A DNA stretch of 64,000 nt from Athripsodes cinereus (Eukaryota; Arthropoda; Insecta; Trichoptera; Leptoceridae): the NCBI GenBank assembly GCA_947579605.1, contig OX388305.1, positions 33,803,542 through 33,867,541 on the forward strand, in the 5' to 3' direction. The position numbers and the translations under genes were made by a program. The notes beneath the pieces are model-generated. The model saw only the letters and a program-made list of their open reading frames with translations, was not told the origin of the DNA and searched no databases. Positions 1-9,672 of the stretch are shown here, piece after piece (the stretch's first letter is position 1; each line of letters starts with the position of its first letter).

Positions 1-99
1 CTCAGGAGTAGTTTGATGATTTTAGTAAGTAGGTTATAAACTTTTTTTTACAGTTAAATTCATAGATTGCCTCGTTTAGTATGGCTAGTTATTTAAATC

Positions 100-616
100 T
101 CCATGATGAATAAGATCGAGGCATTTGAAACATGGTTGTACAGAAGAATGCACCTCATGGACTGATCGAGTTTCCAACGAAAAGGTGCTAAATATAATGA
201 AAAAAGATAGAGAGCTGCTAACCACTGTCATAAGACGATAAGAAAACATTTGAAATGTGGTTGTACAGAAGAATGCTACGTAGCTCATAGACGAATCGAG
301 TGTCCACCGAAAGGGTGCTAAATATAATGAAAATAGATAGAGAGCTGCTAACCACTGTCAAAAGACGAAAAGCCTCATACTTTGGTCACATATGTATTTC
401 TTGGAGGAAAATATGCCCTTTTACAGCTTATAGTAGAGGGAAAGATAGAGGGCAAACGGGGTTTGGGGCATAAAAGAGCATCGTGGCTCAAAAATCTGCG
501 GCAGTGGTTTGGAATACCGGATGCGGCAACCCTTATCAAACTGTCCCAGGATCGTTAGGAGTTTCAAGAGATGGTTGCCAACCTCCGTAAGGAGCGGCAC
601 GAGAAAAAGAAGAAGT
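100..616 (+). mobile_element. LINE 3' fragment, family F (F1), internally duplicated
   Basis: Decayed remnant of the C-terminal part of a non-LTR retrotransposon ORF. Conceptual translation in shifting frames gives TFEMWLYRRM, then RELLTTVKRRKASYFGHI, then pieces matching the GKIEG...SWLKNLR block seen in copies F2-F5 of this window, and it ends in a GAGAAAAAGAAGAAG tail. The segment 121-241 is repeated almost unchanged at 246-370, so the fragment has a tandem duplication of about 125 bp. Many stops and frameshifts; not coding. Family known from established LINE C-terminal domains; the exact clade is not determined. Confidence 0.75.
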
Positions 617-1278
617 TATTTTACAACATTACCTGATGATGGCAGTAACGTCAAGAATTTGCGGTCGTGAGATTCGGGCTGCAATTTCTGAGGTCTGTCC
701 TTATTCTTTATTCCAGTACGTTGAAAGTGTTTTAGGATGTAAATAGATATAGGTATGAATTAAAATAATAGAAAGAGAGATTCGAGTATTTTTTTTTAAT
801 GTTTATATAGTATTTATAATATTCTGCTATATACCTCATTGAATCCATAATAGCGACCACTTAAGAATATTAATTACAAAAAAAAAACATATTTAAAAAA
901 ATGATGCATGTAAACAGGATGAGGTAAGTACATAAATAGTCCCGAATTCAATATATAGATACAATAAAATATGTTTAAATAAATACCGTAGGTAGGCAGT
1001 ACAAAAATAAGCATATTTATTATAATGTGTCCATTTATTATTACATAAAAGGTAGTTTAGTAGAATGATATTATGTAGGTAAATTTAAATAAAAAGTGAT
1101 ACAAAGGAAGACCCGTACTGTGACCCATGACACCGGAAATAGATATTATGATGCTAATAAGTTTCCTCAATAACAGTAATATCGCTATTATATTATTAAA
1201 AATATTGAAATGTTTAATTTATTTTATTTAGTAAAATGAATAATGTTAATTTATTGACAAGCTCACTTCCGCTTTGTG
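617..1278. other. AT-rich spacer, nothing recognised
   Basis: No open frame with recognisable protein and no repeat that I could match elsewhere in the window. Confidence 0.5.
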
Positions 1279-1652
1279 ACTACACTATACTATACTATAC
1301 CGTCATGCCGTGTCCCAGGTGGGTTAGGCAGAGAGAACGGAACGTCATGTTGATCTATCCTTACATACTTCTTTCGCTTCTACTATATTCATCCAGTTTC
1401 TCATACATTCACGTCGATTCCTCTTACTCAACACGCGGCCGTCATTGAGAATTTGATCAACTTATCAAACCACGTAGTAGTTCTCGGACGCCCGCGCTTC
1501 CTGACACTCTTTCTTTCAGACAAGTATATCCACTTTGTCATTCTTTCCCCATCCATTTGTTTAACATGACCAAACCATCTCATTTATTTACACGCATTCC
1601 TTCAAAACATCTTATCACATCCACTCATTCTCCTGATCTCCTCTATACCTAC
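1279..1652 (-). mobile_element. LINE 3' fragment, family C (C1)
   Basis: On the minus strand this ends in the family C 3' terminus (ACCCACCTGGGACACGGC followed by a TATAG repeat at 1280-1300). Upstream come the C-terminal coding remnants equivalent to the RACMRN, KRGRPRTTW and MRVNKLRWFGHV blocks of C3 and C4. Broken by frameshifts and 5'-truncated. The 1279-1300 microsatellite is the LINE tail rather than an independent repeat. Confidence 0.8.
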
Positions 1653-2235
1653 ATATATTTACTTATTAATGTCCCAAATACTAATAGAATAGCTCCATGT
1701 ATTATAAACATGCAAGTTGTCCTCTTCGACATTTGTACATATTCGAGTAAAATGCAAGAATATTTTTTTGTTACATAAATTATGCTATAAGCACGCATCA
1801 ATAGTCCACGAATGATCCCAATAGGGAGATTTCGTAATAGTACCTACCTATACAAATAGATAGAGGAAAAAATGCAAGAATGCATATAAATGTTCTGGTT
1901 GGATAACTCGTATGTGCTCAGTTGATTCATAGGTATTATTAATGATAAAATAAGAAGTATTAAGTTGGTGAAATATCTTTTTATTAATTTTATGTTTCAC
2001 TGTTTAATTACTTTAACTATGGCTTACGCCAAAAAATGAAATTTATGACTCTTGACTTCATCAAAATTCTTTGTCTGACATAATTAAATTTAAAATTATT
2101 ATTTATCAAACAATTTCTTTTCATGTATCGTGATAAAACTACATGAAACTTTGAGTATTTTTTTAAATTATATTAGCAAGAAGAAACATATGAATTGTGC
2201 TCGGAAGCACATGGTGAAGTCTCAATCTGGTTACA
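1653..2235. other. AT-rich spacer, nothing recognised
   Basis: No coding signal and no matched repeat; contains only short homopolymer and AT tracts. Confidence 0.45.
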
Positions 2236-2524
2236 CCATTCATAACTCAAGAATGGCTGTACCGATTTGAATTATCTCTAATTTGTTGGATTCTTCTCCG
2301 CCCTGAATAGCCGATTAGTTTATAAAATATCTTACAAATTCACGGGAAGAAAAATTACGAAGAAAATTATTTTGGCCATATATTTTTAATTGATCATAAA
2401 TGAATTTTATTTTTTTTACACTTTACGATGACATACTTGGACAATTACGGGAGTTCGTATAGAGATTCCAAATATTAATCACTCATTGATTGTTAGGCAG
2501 TACGAAGTTCGCTGGGTCAACTAA
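2236..2524 (-). repeat. Ancient dispersed repeat (copy P1)
   Basis: Reads on the minus strand as TTGACCCAGCGAACTTCGTA ... GAATAGCC/CGAGG-type middle ... a segment ending in AACTCAAGAATGG-like sequence. The same order of blocks occurs on the plus strand at 54372-55145, where it starts CTGACCCAGCGAACTTCGTA. The two copies are clearly diverged, so this is an old family. Noncoding; its class cannot be set from two copies. Confidence 0.7.
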
Positions 2525-2727
2525 TATTGTATAAAGTAATCCAGTGTTTGAAACTTTAAGCTAAAGTATCGACTTTGATAAGCCGAACACGTTGGTAGTG
2601 AGATCCAATGGCAAGATCAAAATAACGAATACCCTTAATTACAAATTTGATTTGAAATCAATGAAGAAAGTCTGCCAGCGATTATGAATAAGAATAATGC
2701 CTTCTCCCCTTTTTTTTAAAAAAAAAA

Positions 2728-2893
2728 AAAAGATATATCTGGGTTTATTATAAACCCAAATACAACCTTATACACCTTTCACACTAAGCTAAAAGCTTGT
2801 GCTGTGAAAGGGGAGTTTGCCGGCACCTGGGATCGAACCACGGACCCCTTGTTCTGAAGTACGAGACTCTACCTCCAGGCTACCGACGAACTC
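2728..2893 (-). mobile_element. tRNA-derived SINE, family S2
   Basis: Minus-strand order: tRNA-like head with an A-box-like TAGCCTGGAGGTAGAG and a B-box GGTTCGATCCC, then CTTTCAC...GTGAAAG hairpin, then a GGGTTTATAATAAACCC hairpin, then AGATATATCT and an A-rich end (2700-2731 on the plus strand is T/A-rich). A- and B-boxes are the internal RNA polymerase III promoter elements. Matching copies lie at 26156, 30700, 48421 and partial ones at 5362, 5731 and 50949. Confidence 0.85.
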
Positions 2894-2976
2894 TTTCCTT
2901 TCTTCCTTTGTCACAATATACGTATGCTTCAGTTATTACATACTAATATTTTAAATTCCCTTGTAGGTACCTACCT

Positions 2977-3269
2977 ATTAAGAACATTACTTAACTGACA
3001 CCACATCCGCAATCATAAAGATGGTTGACACATCAACAGCCTCTAACACAAACATACATTTAATATGGTTGCTGTTAGTTGACATGTATGCTCAACAGTT
3101 GTCGAACAAGAAGTGGAAGGATTGATGAACGAACCATGGGTAAAGTGCACTTTAACCAGCCTAAGCGGAATCGTAAGCATCGGAACACCTTTCCTGTTTC
3201 TTGCTAAAAGGAGTTCTGCACAGTCTGTTAGATGTGCAGATGAGGTGTCAGTTGAGTAATATTCTTAAT
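2977..3269. mobile_element. Fold-back MITE J1, ~35-bp inverted ends
   Basis: The left end ATTAAGAACATTACTTAACT and the reverse complement of the right end ATTAAGAATATTACTCAACT match with two differences, and the match runs on through GACACC(A/T)CATC(C/T)GCA. TTAA occurs symmetrically at both tips (2978-2981 and 3265-3268), which fits a TTAA-type target duplication but is ambiguous because it lies within the palindrome. No ORF: non-autonomous. Internal sequence such as AAAGTGCACTTTAACCAGCC recurs at 44.3-44.6 kb (J2). Confidence 0.7.
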
Positions 3270-5361
3270 ATCTTCACTCATGAAGGAGTGAACATCCAGT
3301 AAATGCGAAAACTTCGTTTAACACCCCTTGTAAGTACAGGGGTGTACGTAAGTACAAGTACGTAAGTACGTATTACGTTGTGGCCATTCGCATATTACGT
3401 TACTTGTTAGGTTTTGAATAATTTTATTGCTACATGTGAATAATTTTATTACTAGAGGTGAATTTCCTGATTATATGACCGAAAACAATGAAATGAATAA
3501 TTTTAGGAAGGTAGGTATTGTATATCTAGCTTTGAAAAATATTCTAACGATGGTCTATTAATCATGAATTAGCTTACAGTTATGTATTATCAGTTAAAAT
3601 ATATGGTCACTGTTATGGGAAAAGTCATTAACTACATTGTTTCTGTAAATTTATTTTACTAGTTTTGTCATTATAAGTTCTAAAAATATAAATACAAAAC
3701 ATCAACATTTTGCAGCCAACCTGGAAAAAACAAAATACTCGTTATAAATAAAAACAAAAAAAGATATTGATTAACGGATGTAAAACTTAAAAAAAAAACA
3801 AATATGGTATTAAATTTTATTGTAAATAAAGTAGGTACAAAATGTAACAAATACATAAAACACAAATATAACATTAACAAGTATAGGGTCTGTATGAGAA
3901 AGGAAATATAAAAAAAAAATCATTGATTTTGTTAAAGTGTGTAAAATTTTGCGTAAAATTAATAGAACACTTCTGAAAATAAAATAAAAAACGTGTTTTT
4001 TAATATATTAAATTTTTAAAATTAAACAATCGCTTTTATCAATTTGCAGATAATGACTTTTTCCATATCTACAACGATGTATGGATTTATGAATGTTGCG
4101 AGCAAACGACGAAAACAGTCATACTATGAACTGATTTACTTAAAATATACATTTTTAAAAGCAGTATTTCCACTTGAATTTTCTTGTAAATGCTTTCACG
4201 TGCATTCATTACAATAAATCAAAATCACTATAAGATTCGAATGCCAACGCTAATAGAGGACAAGGGATAAGAAATTGCATAGAAAATAAGCCTGTATTTG
4301 GCCAACTCTATTTTATAAAATATCTAGACTATCTGGTTTCATCAATGAAATTAAGTATGTTTATTTAATTCATAACAATGGGTAATGGGTCCCATTGTTA
4401 TCAAAACATCGGTCTATTTTATGTTTATCATCCTAACATAGTTTAGTTCATAGTTATAGATTAAATATAATATTTTTCCATTGTATTTTTTACTATAAAT
4501 TCGGCACCGTGCCAAATTCGAAAAAATCTATAATTAAAAATAATTAACAGGAAATAAAAATGTATATATTATTATTATTATCAAAACATGGATAATAAAA
4601 AATAATAAAGTGTACATAATTTACTGACGCTTTTGTGACAAATTAAAACAGTTTTTTTGTTATTATTATTATTATTATTAAAATAATTGTTATTGTTATT
4701 ATTCTCATTTCGTTTAAATTAAAAACATATAATTGTTTATCATATCTGCAATAGGAAATCAAAAAAACATTGTGTGATACACACGACCGTCAATGTTGAA
4801 CACGTATTTCAATTTATGACTGCTAGTACAGTGCTAATGAAAAATCTAGCGATAAAGTTTATACATCGAAATAATAATACAGGTTTTTTTTTTAAATTAA
4901 GAATTAGCAAGACGCAAAAAAATGCATTATCTGATAGTGATTAAGATTTTGTTTCTGAAGAAACGCTCGCTTGGAGCGAAATACCATTTAGGCCCGAAAT
5001 TACAATCTATAGCTTATCCTCATGCTAAGTGGAGCTTACCGCTCACACGAGAATTTCAATCAATATTCGACTGCGGCTTAGCCAATATTTCTCACTATTC
5101 TCGTTATGAGTCAATCAATAGGTACAATTTTATTCAGGACTCTTTCGACCCATGTCCATCCACTGCTGGATATAAGACTTTCATGGCCACGCCGTTTATT
5201 TCTGTTTTTAAGACCCCCTCATAACAGCCTTCAAAAGTTCATGACATCATCACACATTTTATGGTAATTTGTTAGCAGACAATACGAAATATCAAAAATA
5301 TTTTTTTCTGTCAATTCGTACTCCAAAGAACGACACAAAACACTTAAAAAAATACATGTCT
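3270..5361. other. AT-rich spacer with microsatellites
   Basis: Contains GTAAGTAC-type short repeats near 3340-3372 and (ATT)n tracts near 4567-4580 and 4659-4690. A 100-codon open frame at 4922-5224 has no recognisable domain and sits over sequence near 5150 that resembles decayed LINE tail (CCACTGCTGGATATAAG), so I do not call it a gene. Confidence 0.45.
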
Positions 5362-5408
5362 GTTGTACATGAAGTCAATACTCTACCTCCAGCCTACCGA
5401 CAAACTCA
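5362..5408 (-). mobile_element. S2 SINE head fragment
   Basis: Plus-strand CTCTACCTCCAGCCTACCGA followed by CAAACTC is the reverse complement of the 5' tRNA-like head of family S2, including the A-box region. The rest of the element is absent here. Confidence 0.6.
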
Positions 5409-5498
5409 ATCTAAATGTTCCAAAATGGGTAATCTAGACATATCAACGATTTTTCTGCAATAACTAAAGAGAGTTTGAAGTTTATATGACACAATATT

Positions 5499-5726
5499 GG
5501 CGGCCGGTGTGGCGCAGAGGTAACGTTCTTGCCTTTGAGTCACAATGTCCCGAGTTCGATTCTCGGCCAGAGTATAGTGAAAAATGACTTTTTTTAAATT
5601 ATTGTTCACGGTCTGTATGTTACATGTATACATTTTGTTCAGTGCATTGTACATAATATGTGTATCGTCGTGTTAGTACACATAATACAAGATTCATATC
5701 TTACTTTGTGACTAGCTCAATATGGG
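5499..5726 (+). mobile_element. tRNA-derived SINE, family S1 (S1a)
   Basis: tRNA-like head GCCGGTGTGGCGCAGAGGTA (A-box) and GAGTTCGATTCTC (B-box) spaced as in a pol III promoter, then a body ending GTTAGTACACATAATACAAG ... TGACTAGCTC. The cloverleaf is not a functional tRNA: the anticodon arm is not conserved between copies. Sister copies at 31401 and 40701 share the whole length. It is immediately followed by an S2 fragment on the other strand. Confidence 0.85.
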
Positions 5727-5730
5727 TAAT

Positions 5731-5824
5731 TTTTTTAAAAATGTATATCTGAGTTTTGTTATAAACCCAAATACAACCTAGCATACCTTTTACATAAAGC
5801 TACTAAAAGCTTGTATCGTGAATT
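5731..5824 (-). mobile_element. S2 SINE, 3' half only
   Basis: Contains the ATATCTGAGTTTTGTTATAA hairpin and the AAGCTACTAAAAGCTT segment of family S2 but lacks the tRNA-like head. Confidence 0.7.
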
Positions 5825-6276
5825 GTCTATGCATTGTATGTTATGTTATGTTAATATTTATAATGATTCAAAAAAACTCTAATAAAAGCGATCGTGAATA
5901 ATGATTGTGACGCTATGTATACAAAACATTAAAATATTGAAATTAATTCATGCTGTAATCACATGCAGATATTAATAAATTATTAATACATAAAACAGAG
6001 GATGATTAATGAATGAAAGACAATTATTTACTTACCTATAATTGTTTTTGTTTCAAATGTACCCAGTTATCACAATAACATGTTTAAATTATTTTTGTTT
6101 TAGTACGCTATTTTTTTGTGATAATGTTGAAGTACGTTAATTACAATACAAAATAACAATTAATAATTTTATCATAGTTGTCATTTTAATTTGATGAAAA
6201 CTAGTGACGTACGCATTGTTGTATAGAATTGAAAGTAAGTACTTTATTGACATTGTAAAATAGCAGTATTTTTATG
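5825..6276. other. AT-rich spacer, nothing recognised
   Basis: No coding or repeat signal identified. Confidence 0.45.
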
Positions 6277-6721
6277 AATATGGCTGTGAGTCTTGGCACT
6301 TAACCAAGGCTCAGGAGCGGAAGATACTAAGCTTTGAAAACAAGTGTCTTAGAAGGATTTTGGATGTCAAATGGTGCGAACATGTTACAAATGATGTTGT
6401 GCGCCGGCGCACCCAGCGGAGACCTGTACCTAGGTAATCTCCGTAATACAGGAGAGACGATGGTCCTGGCTGGGACATGTTTTGAGAATGCCCAATGATA
6501 GTTGGCCAAAAAGAGCACTGTTCTTCCGTCCGCAGGGGTTCCGTCGGCCCGAGCGTCCCTCTTTCACAATACACCGTTCCTATGACAACGATATCAGAGC
6601 GCAGGGAATGTCGTGGAAAGAGGTGACGCAATTGGCTCGGAGACGCTCTGAATGGAGGAGGCTGGTTTCTGCCCTGTGCTCCTGAGAGGAGCGTTGAGGT
6701 CGAGATGATGAGATGATGATT
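6277..6721 (+). mobile_element. LINE 3' fragment, family A (A1)
   Basis: C-terminal end of a non-LTR retrotransposon ORF: YGCESWHLTKAQE..., KILSFENKCLRRILDVKW, ERRWSWLGHV-type, MRMPNDSWPKRALFFRPQGF, RAQGMSWKEVTQLARR, RLVSALCS. The frame is broken near 6420-6440 by a short insertion compared with A3. The 3' end is GATGATGAGATGATGAT, a short-repeat tail like those of RTE-type LINEs. 5'-truncated. It faces copy A2 in the opposite orientation ~95 bp away. Confidence 0.85.
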
Positions 6722-6805
6722 TTTATGAAAATCCAAAGCAAAGGTGCATGTCACGAATGTTGAAGGCGTTTAAATTCATTTCACTAACTTACTAAAACTT
6801 TTATA

Positions 6806-7129
6806 AAACTACTAATCATCATCATCATCATCATCGCCCTCAACGCTCCTCTCGGGAGCACAGGGCAGAAACCAGCCTCCTCCATTCAAAGCGTCTCTGT
6901 GCCAATTGCGTCACCTCTTCCCACGACATTCCTTGCGCTCTGATATCGTTGTAATAGGAACGGTGTATTGTGAAAGAGGGACGCCCGGGCCTACGGAACC
7001 CCTGCGGACGGAAGAACAGTGCTCTTTTTGGCCAACTATCATTGGGCATTCTCAAAACATGTCCCAGCCAGGACCATCGTCTCTCTTGTATTACGGAGAT
7101 TACATAGAAATTACAGAGAAACTACTAAT
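6806..7129 (-). mobile_element. LINE 3' fragment, family A (A2), with target duplication
   Basis: Minus-strand copy of the same 3' end as A1, with a (GAT)n tail at 6817-6836. It is flanked by the 11-bp direct repeat AAACTACTAAT at 6806-6816 and 7119-7129, the mark of target-primed reverse transcription, so the insertion itself spans 6817-7118 and is an independent event rather than an inverted copy of A1. The C-terminal reading (MRMPNDSWPKRALFF ... SALCSREER) is still open for 71 codons. Confidence 0.85.
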
Positions 7130-7544
7130 GTATAGTTTTATTTTTTGAGAATGTTTTGGATGCAAAAGAATAAAATATTAAGATAGAGATATTAATTTAA
7201 ACTTCTCATTTCATATTATGGCAGTTATGGCATACAAATTATGGCAGTTATTGGATCACTTCCATGAATCACCCTTTTGTATTTAATCAAGAATGCTTCA
7301 AAAAGTTTCTCAGTTGAAAATTTTGATCGCATGTTAGTGGAATAGATTATCTGAGTTAATTATTCATAGCGCTTTTAAGAACGAAAAACATAAGAACAGG
7401 CATCAGTTATATTTTACTCTGCATATGGTGCTCCTTTTTTAACCCCACTCCAGTCCTCTTCTACATGAAGAATCCCTCAATTTTTTTTCATAATCTCTGC
7501 TTTCGTAGGTATATGACTTTAGTTTATACCTTCATATAATAATA
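7130..7544. other. AT-rich spacer, nothing recognised
   Basis: Contains only a short local duplication around ATTATGGCAGTTATGG (7216-7252). Confidence 0.4.
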
Positions 7545-7680
7545 ATTATAAAAATCTTTATTGAACATTATTAAAATATAAACATTAGAGAACCAGACAA
7601 ATAAATTTGTGCAATGGGCGAGTTTATCGCAGAAGCGCGATATCTTCCAACTTACCCATATAATGTGTCGGTGTAGTATG
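7545..7680 (-). repeat. LINE-type 3' UTR repeat, family E
   Basis: Minus strand reads GTTGGAAGATATCGCG ... GATAAACTCGCCCATTG ... followed by an AT-rich stretch and AATAAAGATTTTT, that is a polyadenylation-like end. Same module at 12.2, 27.6, 44.2 and 53.4 kb. Module is known as a 3' end of insect LINEs; no coding part is left here. Confidence 0.65.
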
Positions 7681-8061
7681 GTCTTACAGAAACGTGGTTA
7701 ATATCAATACATAATATTAAAATGTTTTGTTCCGCTTGACGATTATCTACTAAACACAAAATAAGTTTATTAGACATACATTTTTTTTTTCAAATAATGT
7801 TATAATTGTTATCATAAATATCAAACTAATAAATGAATGGTTTGACACCATAACAGTCCCATTGTTTCCAATGATTGTTCATTCTTTTAGAACATTTTTT
7901 TATTTTAACAATGAATAGACAATTTAATAATAACACTGTAGTGTTAATAAAAATTATTTGATACATGTTTGCTAGCGAAAAGTTACTGAGAAAATACCTA
8001 TTTGTGTTATTATTTTACGTATTAAGGCGCAAACTTAAACTACTACTCAATGTGGATTGAA

Positions 8062-8130
8062 TACTTTCATGGCGATCTTCATATCCTGAAGATGGCGCCA
8101 GTATGTGCACCGAAACGTCGACAAAATAGA
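8062..8130 (+). repeat. Possible Penelope-like element motif
   Basis: CCTGAAGATGGCGCCAGTAT followed by GTGCACCGAAACGTCG: a small imperfect stem ending in GAAACGTC. Comparable GAAACGTC motifs after a stem are known from terminal repeats of Penelope-like retroelements. No reverse transcriptase or GIY-YIG coding nearby, so at most a remnant. Confidence 0.35.
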
Positions 8131-8261
8131 ACTAGTCATGGGAAAATAAAAAAAACGAAAAACAACTAGCTGGCGGACAAAACTTAGTTAGACACAAACT
8201 TGTATTAAAATTGTAAATTTAACACGTGAAACTACCACATAAGCTTAAGAAAGGACAACGT

Positions 8262-8352
8262 CACCTATTGGTAGTGCCCTGGACTGGACTTGAACCTGCA
8301 ACCCACCTTGTCGGAAGATGTGCTTTATCTAATTAAGCCACCGGACGACTTT
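8262..8352 (-). mobile_element. tRNA-like SINE head, family S3
   Basis: On the minus strand GTCGTCCGGTGGCTTAATTA ... GGTTGCAGGTTCAAGTCC resembles a tRNA with A-box-like and B-box (GGTTCAAGTCC) segments at the expected spacing. The acceptor stem does not close and no CCA-ready end or clean anticodon stem is visible, so it is a tRNA-derived repeat rather than a tRNA gene. Single copy in the window. Confidence 0.5.
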
Positions 8353-9433
8353 CCAAAGGCTCCGATATTCTCTCTTATAAACCCCAATGACAACCATTTT
8401 ATTTGAGTTATTTATAGAAACATTTTCCACACATAGTATAAGACAGATCTAGTCTGAATATATGAACATCCCTTAGAAATTTAAACTTATTTTACAATAT
8501 TAAAGTTTAATAGGTCGTGGAAAAATGCGAATATGAAATAAGCAGCAATACCAATCACGATTAAAAATTAAGGGTGCGTACAACTTTACAATAATAAATT
8601 TGATCATAACTGATATTTTTATAATACTTTGTATTGATTTGAAATAATGTAACCAATGTGCAGTTAAGAAATAAATAAATATTATATTTTATGAGTAGGT
8701 ACCAGACGCTACCGGTGGGTTAAGTATGGTGTGATATGTAAGTATGGTGTGGTATGTAAGTATGGTGGTAACTATGGTAAACATGGATGTTCTTTCATGC
8801 TTTATATCCATGATAACTAATGAAGACTCATTTTGAAAAATTGTTTCTTGAAATAAGATAAAGAAATTTATTGAATTTACAAAGAGAATGCATCTCATCA
8901 GCTCTCCTAAGGAGCAACCGCCACTGTTTGTTTATCGCAGTCGGAATTAGGAAAAGAAATAAGAAAGCTATGGAATTATTTTACAAGGCATTGTATATTT
9001 TGTCATTCAATGTTTTATTATGTATATACCTAATAGAAAAATAACAATAAAACTTTTATTATATTTACACAATATAAGAAGAAATAATACAACACATAAT
9101 ATTATATTGGGGGTGTAAAAAATAAACTGCGGCGATATAACGAAACATTTTCACACATTTTCATGAATATTAAAAAACTTTTACATGAAATAGTAATACA
9201 TAGTTACATATGAAAATCTTAATAACTTTTTCTTTGACACGCAAAACCAATACGAACGACTTGGTAATCGTAGTACTTCTGTATATGAATCGGTCATTTA
9301 AGAAACCCCATAAGTCAATTAAATGAACTTTTCAGAAATCACAAAAAACTGTTTTTTATATAAATTTTGAATGAAATGTTGATATAAAACTGAAATTAAA
9401 ATGTGACTTATTGTGTATTTTTTAAAATTATAA
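8353..9433. other. AT-rich spacer with a short tandem repeat
   Basis: At 8718-8767 the unit AAGTATGGTGTGATATGT is repeated two to three times. Otherwise nothing recognised. Confidence 0.45.
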
Positions 9434-9672
9434 CCTCATGTTCTGCGTGGAGAAAAAAACCACCTTCTCCAGCTGATATTGAAGGGGAAAATTGAGAGAC
9501 GCCGAGGTCTCGGTAGGAGACAGATGTCCTGGCTGCGAAACATAAGGGAGTGGGCTGGCATCCGAAGTGTGGAAGAGCTGTTCCGAGCAGCGCAGGACAG
9601 GGACAAGTTCGCCGAGGTGATTTCCAACGTTGGGTGGACCCGACAAGGCACTTGAAGAAGAAGAATAAGTCT
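9434..9672 (+). mobile_element. LINE 3' fragment, family F (F2)
   Basis: An open stretch reads HVLRGEKNHLLQLILKGK, then the GRRQMSWLRNIREWAG block, VEELFRAAQDRDKFAEVISN and ends at a TGA followed by AGAAGAAGAA, the (GAA)n tail of this family. 5'-truncated, undamaged over ~75 codons, so one of the younger F copies. Confidence 0.85.

Noticed and set aside
4922..5224. 100-codon frame as a gene
   Set aside because: No recognisable motif, and it overlaps sequence resembling a decayed retroelement 3' end.
5499..5580. tRNA gene
   Set aside because: A- and B-boxes are present but the cloverleaf is not maintained and the same head is followed by a shared 150-base body in three copies, so it is a SINE. 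The same applies to 8262-8352, 31401 and 40701.
6815..6836. (CAT)n microsatellite as an independent repeat
   Set aside because: It is the 3' tail of LINE copy A2, inside that element's target duplication; the same holds at 32894-32912.
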